From: Bifidobacteriaceae bacterium
Lineage (GTDB): Bacteria > Actinomycetota > Actinomycetes > Actinomycetales > WQXJ01
Direction of reading: 5' to 3'
Assembly: GCA_031266115.1 (NCBI GenBank)
Contig: JAISBQ010000382.1
Coordinates: forward strand, 1 to 20,896
Length of the DNA stretch: 20,896 nt
The notes below the pieces were generated by a model. That model was not told where the DNA came from and made no database searches. It saw only the letters and a list, made by a program, of their open reading frames with translations. The first letter of the stretch is position 1; every line of letters starts with the position of its first letter. Of the stretch, positions 8,119-14,623 are shown in pieces. The position numbers and the translations under genes are program-made.

Positions 8119-9024
8119 ATGACCACTCCCCACGGTGTTCCGGCCCCCGACGGTGGGCCCGGCGCGTTCCGGTGTCCCCGTCACCCCGACAGGCCCGCCT
8201 TCGTGCGATGCCAGCGGTGCAACCGCCCGGCATGCCCCGCCTGCCAAGTTCCGGCCGCGGTCGGCATCCAGTGCGTCGATTGTGTCCGTCAGGACCAGGC
8301 CGCTCATCCTCGCCTGCGTTCGATCCTGGGCGTCACCGCATCGGGGGGTCCGCCCCTGTGCACCATCGTGCTGATTGGGCTGTGCGTGGTGGTGTCCGCA
8401 GTCGGATGGCTGGCTCCGGCACTGGCGGTGACCGAGCATCTCGGGTTTGTTCCCGTCCTCGCGCGGGCCGAGCCGTGGCGTGTGGTGACGTCGATCTTCG
8501 ACCACGCTGGCCTGGCGCACTTGGCGCTCAACATGCTGTGTCTGTGGATGGTGGGTTCGTTCCTTGAGCCGATGCTCGGACGATGGCGCTTTACGGCTCT
8601 GTACCTTGTGTCCGGCTTGGGCGGTGGCCTACTGATTCTCGGATGGGCCCGCGTCGCGGGTCCATCGGTGGAATGGGTCCAGCTGACTGTGGGGGCGTCT
8701 GGCGCGATCTTCGGGATGTTCGGGGCGATGGTCTGGGTGGTGCGCCGGCTGGGTGGAAACCTGCGAGGAATTCTTGTGGTCCTTGCGATCAACGTGGTGT
8801 TCACGCTGACCAACTCCGGGTCGGTGTCGTGGCAGGGGCACTTTGGGGGCTTGATCGTGGGGCTCGGGCTGGGCGCCGTCTATGCGTTCGCGCCGCGTGG
8901 GCGCCACCGCGTGTACTCAATCGTCGCTACGGCGGGCATCGCCGCCCTGGTGCTCGGCGCTTACGCCGCCTTATCCACAGGGTTGCCCACAAGTGATGCG
9001 ATCATGGGCCAACTCTGGGGATAA
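8119..9024 (+). CDS. Rhomboid family intramembrane serine protease with N-terminal zinc-binding segment
   Basis: A 301-residue polytopic membrane protein. Residues 19-55 hold a Cys/His array (C19, H22, C31, C34, C39, C42, C52, C55) spaced like a B-box-type zinc finger, common on actinobacterial rhomboids. The rhomboid fold follows from about 80, with HLALNMLCLWMVG, GASGAIFGMFGA (nucleophile Ser194) and GHFGGLIVGLGLG (His241), so the Ser-His dyad is intact. It should cut membrane protein substrates within the bilayer; the substrate is unknown. I chose ATG 8119, which begins MTTPHGVPAPDGG. The frame extends upstream into ppiA, but that part reads as an off-frame shadow. No strong ribosome-binding site precedes 8119, so translation may be coupled to ppiA. 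Codon 285 is TTA, rare in such GC-rich genes, and lies inside a perfect DnaA box. The gene ends TAA and converges on crgA. Confidence 0.93.
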   Translation: MTTPHGVPAPDGGPGAFRCPRHPDRPAFVRCQRCNRPACPACQVPAAVGIQCVDCVRQDQAAHPRLRSILGVTASGGPPLCTIVLIGLCVVVSAVGWLAPALAVTEHLGFVPVLARAEPWRVVTSIFDHAGLAHLALNMLCLWMVGSFLEPMLGRWRFTALYLVSGLGGGLLILGWARVAGPSVEWVQLTVGASGAIFGMFGAMVWVVRRLGGNLRGILVVLAINVVFTLTNSGSVSWQGHFGGLIVGLGLGAVYAFAPRGRHRVYSIVATAGIAALVLGAYAALSTGLPTSDAIMGQLWG

Positions 9025-9130
9025 ACCACCCGCCACCAGGGGATATGGGCACCGCAGCCTGTGGACAGCGCCCGCGATCCACCCACTGGGGGAAATGACA
9101 GCGGTGTAGTTATCCCCAGGCGTATCCACT
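8971..9130. promoter_or_regulatory. Cluster of DnaA-box-like sequences
   Basis: Six nonamers resembling DnaA boxes fall within 160 bases. They are TTATCCACA (8971-8979, perfect consensus), TTGCCCACA (8983-8991), TTATCCCCA on the minus strand (9024-9016), CTGTCCACA on the minus strand (9068-9060), TTATCCCCA (9110-9118) and the weaker GTATCCACT (9122-9130). The first three lie in the last codons of the rhomboid gene and the rest in the convergent rhomboid/crgA spacer. The 9016 and 9110 sites, with one flanking base, form a 10-base inverted repeat. No clearly AT-rich unwinding element is visible, so this is more likely an accessory DnaA-binding region than oriC itself. Confidence 0.5.
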
Positions 9131-9145
9131 GCCTGAGGAAAACTG

Positions 9146-9397
9146 TCACCGCCACCGCATCGTCATGAGGAAGCCGGCCAGGACGCCCGCGAAGCCGATG
9201 GCGAGGTTCCAGTCACCGAGGGCGCGGATCGGGGGGAAGGCCAGGTAGGTGAACACGACGTAGGCCAGGCCACCAAGCATGAGGACTACCATGACGATCG
9301 CCCACCACTTGGGGCTCGGTTCCGGTTCGGACTTCCCCGGAGGTGGCAGGTAGGCGGCCTTCTTTTGCTTCTTGGCGCGTGAGCGCGACTCGGGCAC
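9146..9397 (-). CDS. crgA: Cell division protein CrgA
   Basis: An 83-residue protein with a basic cytoplasmic N-terminus (SRSRAKKQKKAAYLPPP), two membrane segments (about 31-52 and 63-81) and the family motif SPKWW just before the first. CrgA is an actinobacterial division-site protein known to interact with FtsZ, FtsQ and penicillin-binding proteins and to help place septal peptidoglycan synthesis. Length and topology match the family. The start is GTG 9397, with GAAGGAG nine bases upstream. It is transcribed alone on the minus strand, divergent from the DUF881 gene and convergent with the rhomboid gene, the same position as Rv0011c of M. tuberculosis. Confidence 0.95.
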   Translation of the reverse strand: MPESRSRAKKQKKAAYLPPPGKSEPEPSPKWWAIVMVVLMLGGLAYVVFTYLAFPPIRALGDWNLAIGFAGVLAGFLMTMRWR

Positions 9398-9578
9398 GAG
9401 AACAAACTCCTTCGGCTGGCGGCGATGATCGCGGTCTAGCGTAGTCGAACCCGTTCAGGCGTGTTGGCGCACCCCCGCCACATGACAATCACCGCGGCCC
9501 TCGGACACCGGTGTGACATGCCGGGTAGTCTGGGCGGATGGCGGGCCACGCCAACCCTGGACGGAAAGGACAGCCCTG
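9398..9578. promoter_or_regulatory. Divergent promoter region between crgA and the DUF881 operon
   Basis: 181 bases between divergent genes. On the minus strand TACGCT (9443 to 9438) is a plausible actinobacterial -10 for crgA. On the plus strand TAGTCT (9526-9531) is a plausible -10 for the DUF881 gene. Neither has a good -35. A perfect 10-base palindrome, ACACCGGTGT (9505-9514), lies just before the second and could bind a dimeric regulator. These are pattern matches only. Confidence 0.3.
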
Positions 9579-10310
9579 GTGGCGCGCAAGGGTGCAAAGC
9601 ACGCGATCGGGGGGAGATCGACACTCGCCGTGTCCCTGGTCGCCGCTGCGGCTGGCCTGTTGATCGGGACCAACGCCGGGCTCTTCGCGACAGACGACAT
9701 GGGTCCCCAGGGCCTGGGTGGCCTGGTGGAAGACCAGGTCCGCGAAGTGGGTGAGTTGGAGGCTACCGGCGAACGGCTGGCGGCGGAGGTGGAAGGGTTG
9801 TCCGCCGGCGATGGCGCCCCGGCCCCCGGCACGGGGGACGCTGCGGTTGACATCGCCTCGGGCAGAGCAGCGGTGGAGGGCCCCGGTGTCACGGTCACCC
9901 TGGATGATGCCCCGGTCCCGGCCGATCGAGGTGACGATTTGCCGCCGGACACCTACGTGGTCCACCAGCAAGACATCGAGGCCGTCATCAACACCATGTG
10001 GGCCGCTGGCGCCGAGGCGATCGCCGTTCAAGGTCAGCGTCTGACCGCGATGTCGGTGGTGCGTTGCGTGGGCAACGTCCTGCTCTTGGGCGGCCGAACC
10101 TACTCCCCGCCGTACGTCATCGACGCCATCGGCGATTCGCAGCGCCTTGCTGCCGAGCTGCGGACCTCGACCCTCACTGAGCCGTACCGCACACTGGCCG
10201 ATCTCATCGGGCTGACGTGGTCGGTCAAAACGCGCTCGTCCGTGCGCATTGATGCCTATACGGGCGGTAGCATCACCCTTCGGTACATCGCATCGACGGG
10301 CGGTCAATGA
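9579..10310 (+). CDS. DUF881 family membrane-anchored protein
   Basis: A 243-residue protein with a basic N-terminus, one membrane segment (STLAVSLVAAAAGLLIGTNA) and an extracytoplasmic part. After the membrane segment there is a helical stretch rich in Glu and Leu (VREVGELEATGERLAAEVEG), likely a coiled coil. The DUF881 domain proper follows, with QQDIEAVINTMWAAGAEAIAVQGQRL and GRTYSPPYVIDAIGD. It matches Rv0012 of M. tuberculosis by position and type and Bacillus YlxW/YlxX by family; the biochemical role is unknown. I chose GTG 9579, since AAAGGA lies eight bases upstream and the membrane segment follows; ATG 9513 in the same frame gives an unlikely extension. Its stop TGA overlaps the sortase ATG (ATGA), so the two are translationally coupled. 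Confidence 0.88.
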   Translation: MARKGAKHAIGGRSTLAVSLVAAAAGLLIGTNAGLFATDDMGPQGLGGLVEDQVREVGELEATGERLAAEVEGLSAGDGAPAPGTGDAAVDIASGRAAVEGPGVTVTLDDAPVPADRGDDLPPDTYVVHQQDIEAVINTMWAAGAEAIAVQGQRLTAMSVVRCVGNVLLLGGRTYSPPYVIDAIGDSQRLAAELRTSTLTEPYRTLADLIGLTWSVKTRSSVRIDAYTGGSITLRYIASTGGQ

Positions 10311-11755
10311 CAGGGGGCTCAATGAGCGGCAGTGACGGCTTGGTCCCCCCGGACCGCGCCTCGGGGCCCGACGAGGATGCGGGCGGCGAGGACGCTCCCG
10401 TCACCCTGGCCAACCTCGATGCCATCTTGGCGGTCCGCCGCACCCAGGAGGATGATGCCTCGAGCCCCGACGATGACGGTCCTTCCCCACCCAAGGATCC
10501 ACCTCCCGCCGGTTCCGCCACCGTCACCGGCCCGCGCGATGCCTCGATCCCTCCCGACGCCCCGGCAGCCGTGGCCGGCGCGCCCATTCCCCGCGAGGTG
10601 GTTGACCGCGCCAAGGCGGAATCCCCGGGGGAAACACCCGCCGCCGATGAGAGTGCCACGCCGGTGGGTTCGCCCATGGGCCGAGACCGCGCGCGGACAA
10701 CCGCACAGCCTCCGAGATGGGCTGAGGTGGGCCAGACCGATCCGGGAGGAATGCCCTCGGTCCCGCCGCCGCCGCCGCGTGAGGTGGTGGTGGAACGCCG
10801 TAACGTCGCCGGGCACGGGCACCGTGGTGAGCCCATTCGACCCGAGGGGGGGCTGACGAGAGCGCAATTGCGCCATGCCACGTCCGTCCATGCTGTCCAG
10901 GCTGCCCAGACCGGCGCCACCGAGGTGCGGGGTGAGGCCAATGCGGTGCTGACCATTCCGTGGCCGCAGGTCCCTGCGAGCGATGACTCCGACCCGCGCC
11001 GGCGAATCCCGGTGGGAGCGATCATCACCGGAGTCCTCGGCGAGATCCTCATGACCGTGGGCGTGATTCTCGGCCTGTACGTGGTCTGGGAAATCATGTG
11101 GTCCACGGTCGAAGCCCGCCCCGCTCAGGCGCACGCCCTGGAGGTTGTTCACGTCCGGGCCGAGTATGTGCCGCCTATTACGGTGGTGGATGTAGGCGGA
11201 GGCGAGGCGCCGGTCTTTGCCCCGGAGTACACCGATAACTTCCCCGAGATCGCTGGCGGGGACGACGGCCAACCCTGGCTGTCCCTCCATGTGCCGCGAT
11301 GGGGCTACGGCTACAACGTCGCGATCGCCGAGGGGACCGACGATCCGGTGATCGACAAGGGCCTGATCGGGCACTACCCGGACACCCAAAATGCTGGCGA
11401 GATGGGTAATTTCGCGACTGCTGCCCACCGGATCACCCACGGCGAGCCGTTCGCGCGAATCCAGGAGCTTCACAACGGCGATGAGCTGATTGTCGAGACC
11501 GACGAGTATTTCCTCATCTACGAGATGTATGACCAGCAGATCGTCGATCCGACAGAGATGTCGGTCATCTGGCCGGTCCCAGGTCAGGCCGGGATTGCCC
11601 CGGAGCGCCGCCTCATCACCCTGACCACCTGCCATCCCCGCTACACCTCGACGCACCGGTACATCGTGTGGGGTGAGTTGCAGTATTGGACCAAGAAGTC
11701 CGAGGGGCCGCTGCGCGCGTTGACACCGCCGGCGCTGCGGGGGGATGGGGGCTGA
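10307..11755 (+). CDS. srtE: Class E sortase with long Pro-rich cytoplasmic N-terminus
   Basis: A 482-residue protein. Residues 1-235 are low-complexity, Pro-, Asp- and Ala-rich and probably disordered. One membrane segment lies at about 242-264 (ITGVLGEILMTVGVILGLYV). The extracytoplasmic sortase domain follows, with His374 (TAAHRITHGEPF), Cys442 (LTLTTCHP) and Arg451 (YTSTHRY), the full catalytic triad. Class E sortases of actinobacteria typically join LAXTG-type surface proteins to the cell wall and are often housekeeping enzymes in high-GC species. No substrate gene is recognisable in the window. The start is either ATG 10307, overlapping the previous stop, or ATG 10322, which has AGGGGG four bases upstream; the two differ by five residues. 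The long N-terminal extension is about as large as the enzyme domain and could be a kinase or protein-interaction segment, given the pknAB genes nearby. Confidence 0.93.
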   Translation: MTGGSMSGSDGLVPPDRASGPDEDAGGEDAPVTLANLDAILAVRRTQEDDASSPDDDGPSPPKDPPPAGSATVTGPRDASIPPDAPAAVAGAPIPREVVDRAKAESPGETPAADESATPVGSPMGRDRARTTAQPPRWAEVGQTDPGGMPSVPPPPPREVVVERRNVAGHGHRGEPIRPEGGLTRAQLRHATSVHAVQAAQTGATEVRGEANAVLTIPWPQVPASDDSDPRRRIPVGAIITGVLGEILMTVGVILGLYVVWEIMWSTVEARPAQAHALEVVHVRAEYVPPITVVDVGGGEAPVFAPEYTDNFPEIAGGDDGQPWLSLHVPRWGYGYNVAIAEGTDDPVIDKGLIGHYPDTQNAGEMGNFATAAHRITHGEPFARIQELHNGDELIVETDEYFLIYEMYDQQIVDPTEMSVIWPVPGQAGIAPERRLITLTTCHPRYTSTHRYIVWGELQYWTKKSEGPLRALTPPALRGDGG

Positions 11756-11758
11756 GCG

Positions 11759-11974
11759 ATGTACGGAGCGTTGTGGCGTCACCTACCGGGACCTAGGTGG
11801 TTCCGTGCCTTCACGCTGCTGTGTTTGTTCCTGGTGGCCGTGTGGCTGTGCTTCGAGTATTTCTTTCCGTGGTTGTCGGGCGTGCTTCCCCTCAACGAAT
11901 TGACCGTTGAGGAAGGCGATACGGTGCCCGAATCGCTCGGGTGGGTGCCGGCCGCGCCTATCTGGCGGCTGTGA
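11759..11974 (+). CDS. Small single-pass membrane protein downstream of sortase
   Basis: A 71-residue protein starting three bases after the sortase stop, so very probably co-translated. It has a basic, Trp-rich N-terminus (MYGALWRHLPGPRWFRAF), one membrane segment (about 18-38) and a short acidic outer tail (LTVEEGDTVPESLG). The MYxALWRxLPGP opening looks like that of small proteins encoded next to class E sortases in other actinobacteria, recalled by eye and not checked. No function is known; a sortase accessory or membrane adaptor is an inference. Its last 17 bases overlap the 3' end of trpG on the other strand. Confidence 0.75.
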   Translation: MYGALWRHLPGPRWFRAFTLLCLFLVAVWLCFEYFFPWLSGVLPLNELTVEEGDTVPESLGWVPAAPIWRL

Positions 11975-12548
11975 GGGCCAGCCAGTTCGCGATCATCGCC
12001 AAGCCGTGCTCGGTGAGAATCGATTCGGGATGGAATTGGACGCCGTGGAGTTCCAAGTCCCGGTGGGCGAGGCCCATCACCACATCCCCGGCCCACGCTG
12101 TGACGGTGAGCTGAGGTGGCACTGTGGCCGGGACCACGGCAAGGGAGTGGTAGCGGGTGGCCGTCAAGGGGCTGGGCAGGCCGGCAAAGATCCCCCGCCC
12201 GACGTGGTGGATGTCGCTAGTCTTGCCATGACGCAGCTGTGGCGCATGAGCCACCGTCGCCCCGAACGCCTCACCCAGCGCCTGATGGCCCAGGCACACC
12301 CCGAGCATCGGTATCGCGCGGGCGGCGCATTCACTGATCACGCGGATGGATGCGCCGGCGCCGCGGGGATTGCCTGGCCCGGGAGAGACCAGGACGCCAT
12401 CGAACCCCACGGTCGCGGCGCCGGTGTCAGCCCCGGGCACCGCATCGTGACGGAAGACCTCGGCCGTTGCCCCGCACCGGCGCACGTAATCCACCAGGGT
12501 GAACACGAACGAGTCGTAGTTGTCCACCACGAGGATTCGCGGTATCAC
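11958..12548 (-). CDS. trpG: Glutamine amidotransferase subunit of anthranilate / aminodeoxychorismate synthase
   Basis: A 196-residue class I glutamine amidotransferase that releases ammonia from glutamine for a TrpE- or PabB-type partner. Conserved parts are ILVVDNYDSFVFTLVDYV, LVSPGPGNP (oxyanion region), GVCLGHQALGEAFG (catalytic Cys) and HGVQFHPESILTEHG (catalytic His and Glu). The usual family length is present. Neither trpE nor pabB is in the window, so it may serve tryptophan, folate or both. The start GTG 12548 is two bases after the pknB stop, with GAGGAGG inside the end of pknB. It is the last gene of the operon, as in M. tuberculosis (Rv0013). Symbol trpG follows that convention; pabA is equally possible. 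Confidence 0.92.
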   Translation of the reverse strand: MIPRILVVDNYDSFVFTLVDYVRRCGATAEVFRHDAVPGADTGAATVGFDGVLVSPGPGNPRGAGASIRVISECAARAIPMLGVCLGHQALGEAFGATVAHAPQLRHGKTSDIHHVGRGIFAGLPSPLTATRYHSLAVVPATVPPQLTVTAWAGDVVMGLAHRDLELHGVQFHPESILTEHGLAMIANWLALTAAR

Positions 12549-12550
12549 CC

Positions 12551-14623
12551 TCAGTAGCCCTCCTCGGGCACGGCTGGCTGGGTTTCAATGCCCCCGCCGC
12601 CGATCGGCACATCCGGCGGAGCGACCGGCGCCTGTGATGCTCCAAGCGAGAGGTACACCGTGATCTGGCCGCCTTCGGTGGCGGAGAATCCCGGTTCAGG
12701 ATCGGTCCGGACCACCAGTCCGACGGGCACCGTCGAGGAGTATTCGTCGAGGAAGGAGGTGATCAGGCCGAGATCCTCCAGCGTGACTCTCGCCTTCTCC
12801 CGGTCCAGGCCGAGCACCGTGGGGATGGTGATCTTTGTCGCTGCACGGGCGACGGTCAGGGTCACCTGGGCGCGTTGGGCGACCTCTTCCTTGGCTTTCG
12901 GAGTTTGCGACAGCACCGTGCCGGCGGGCTCGTCGGACACCTTGTAGGTGGGCTCTCCCACGAACAGGCCGGCCGCCTCGAGGGTGGACTGGGCGTCGGC
13001 GGCGAGCTTCCCCTTGACGTTCGGGACCACGGTCCGGCCGTTGGAAACAAACAGGCTGATCTCGGTTCCCGCGGGCACGGTCTCGCCCATGGGTGGATCG
13101 GTTCGCGTGATGCTGTTGGTCTCGACGTCCGGGCTGTTCTCGGTGGTGACATCGCCGGCGACCAGACCCAGTTCGGTGAGTCTGGTTCGGGCGGCCTGTT
13201 GGGTCATCGCCGTGAGGTCTGGAACATCAAGCGTGTCCGGCCCCGCGGATACCAGGATCGCCACCTCGTCGCCGGGGGATGCCGGTGTCCCGGACGGGGG
13301 ATCGAAGGCGATCACCAGGCCCCGCTCGATTGTGGGATCCGCCACCTCGCGGGGCACACCGATCAGGTCGAGCGCTGTCAGTTCCGCGACTGCCTCATCG
13401 GCGGTCAGGCCCGGTGCGACCGCCGGAATCTGGACGACGACGGGGGATCCGGATGTCGATTCTGACGTTGAGGGACTCGGCTCGGGTGTCCCACCACGGC
13501 CATTCATGGCGATGATGAGGATCACCACCAGGGCAAGGACCACCACGCCACCGATGATGCCGATCAGCGCCCATCGCTTGCGCCGGGTCGATGAATCTTC
13601 CTCGTCCTCCTGGTCGCCACTACGCGGCGTGGGGAACAGATCCGGCGGCGGGGACGATGGCGGCGCCATATGGGTGGTGGATGTCGCCGGGAAGACGGGC
13701 GGCGGCAGGCGCCTGGTCTCACTTGTCACCGGAGGCACCGCTGCTACGGGCGCGCTCACCAGCCCGCCGCGCTTCGCGGTCTCCAGATCGCCGCGGAACT
13801 CCGAGGCAGTCGAGTAGCGCAGATCGCGGTCCTTGGCCAACGCCTTGAGGACTATCCGGTCCAAGACGTCTGGCACATCGGGGGCCAGTGTGCTGGGCGG
13901 CTGGGGGAGTTCACGAACGTGCTGATAGGCGACCGCGACGGCGGAGTCTCCGACGAAGGGCGGGCGTCCGGTCAACAGTTCGTAGAGAACACATCCGGTG
14001 GAATACAGGTCAGATCGGGCGTCAACGGTCTCCCCGCGTGCCTGTTCCGGGCTGAGGTACTGGGCGGTGCCGATCACCGCCTGGGTCTGAGTCATCGTAG
14101 CGGCCGTGTCCGCGAGCGCCCGCGCGATCCCGAAGTCCATCACCTTGACCTGCCCCGTTGCCGTCAACATGATGTTGGCCGGCTTGATGTCCCGGTGCAC
14201 GATCCCTGTGTGGTGGGCGTACTGAAGCGCCGAGAGAACGCCGACGGTGATGTCGATGGCCTCATCGATCGGCAGTGCGGCCCCATCGCGCATCAACTCG
14301 CGCAAGGTGTGGCCCTCGACGTACTCCATGATGATGTACGGCACACGAACGGCCGCGCCCGCGGAATCGGTGGACACATCCTCACCGGTGTCGTAGACAG
14401 CGACGATGGCGGGGTGGTTCAGCGACGCGGCGGCCTGGGCCTCGCGGCGGAACCGGGTTTGGAAGGCGGGATCGCGCGCAAGGTCGGAGCGCAGCACTTT
14501 GATGGCGACGGTCCGCCCGAGCCGCGTGTCTCGTCCGACATGCACCTCGGCCATGCCACCGCGGCCGATGAGGTCGCCGACCTCGTAACGGCCCGCGAGG
14601 ATCCGAGGCGTGTAGTCAGCCAC
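12551..14623 (-). CDS. pknB: Ser/Thr protein kinase PknB with four PASTA domains
   Basis: A 690-residue membrane receptor kinase. The kinase domain covers about 12-275, with a Gly loop (IGRGGMAEV), Lys42, HRDIKPAN (Asp145), DFG (Asp163) and an activation loop MTQT (Thr178, Thr180, matching the autophosphorylated pair of M. tuberculosis PknB) before GTAQYLSPEQA. A Pro-rich juxtamembrane linker leads to one membrane segment at about 348-373 (LIGIIGGVVVLALVVILIIA). Four PASTA repeats follow (about 394-460, 461-530, 531-597, 598-665); these bind peptidoglycan fragments or lipid II in known homologues. A short Pro/Gly tail ends PAVPEEGY. It regulates cell growth and division by phosphorylating envelope proteins. 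The start GTG 14623 lies inside the last codons of pknA (8-base overlap), with AAAGGA upstream. All catalytic residues are intact. Confidence 0.97.
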   Translation of the reverse strand: MADYTPRILAGRYEVGDLIGRGGMAEVHVGRDTRLGRTVAIKVLRSDLARDPAFQTRFRREAQAAASLNHPAIVAVYDTGEDVSTDSAGAAVRVPYIIMEYVEGHTLRELMRDGAALPIDEAIDITVGVLSALQYAHHTGIVHRDIKPANIMLTATGQVKVMDFGIARALADTAATMTQTQAVIGTAQYLSPEQARGETVDARSDLYSTGCVLYELLTGRPPFVGDSAVAVAYQHVRELPQPPSTLAPDVPDVLDRIVLKALAKDRDLRYSTASEFRGDLETAKRGGLVSAPVAAVPPVTSETRRLPPPVFPATSTTHMAPPSSPPPDLFPTPRSGDQEDEEDSSTRRKRWALIGIIGGVVVLALVVILIIAMNGRGGTPEPSPSTSESTSGSPVVVQIPAVAPGLTADEAVAELTALDLIGVPREVADPTIERGLVIAFDPPSGTPASPGDEVAILVSAGPDTLDVPDLTAMTQQAARTRLTELGLVAGDVTTENSPDVETNSITRTDPPMGETVPAGTEISLFVSNGRTVVPNVKGKLAADAQSTLEAAGLFVGEPTYKVSDEPAGTVLSQTPKAKEEVAQRAQVTLTVARAATKITIPTVLGLDREKARVTLEDLGLITSFLDEYSSTVPVGLVVRTDPEPGFSATEGGQITVYLSLGASQAPVAPPDVPIGGGGIETQPAVPEEGY

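Noticed and set aside
8971..9145. The chromosomal origin itself (oriC)
   Set aside because: There is no clear AT-rich unwinding region, few boxes, and neither dnaA nor dnaN is adjacent; an accessory site is the safer reading.
10319..11782. A 487-codon open frame antisense to the sortase gene
   Set aside because: It is Arg/His/Gly-rich without recognisable domains and lies opposite a clear sortase with a full catalytic triad. Long antisense frames are expected in GC-rich genes.
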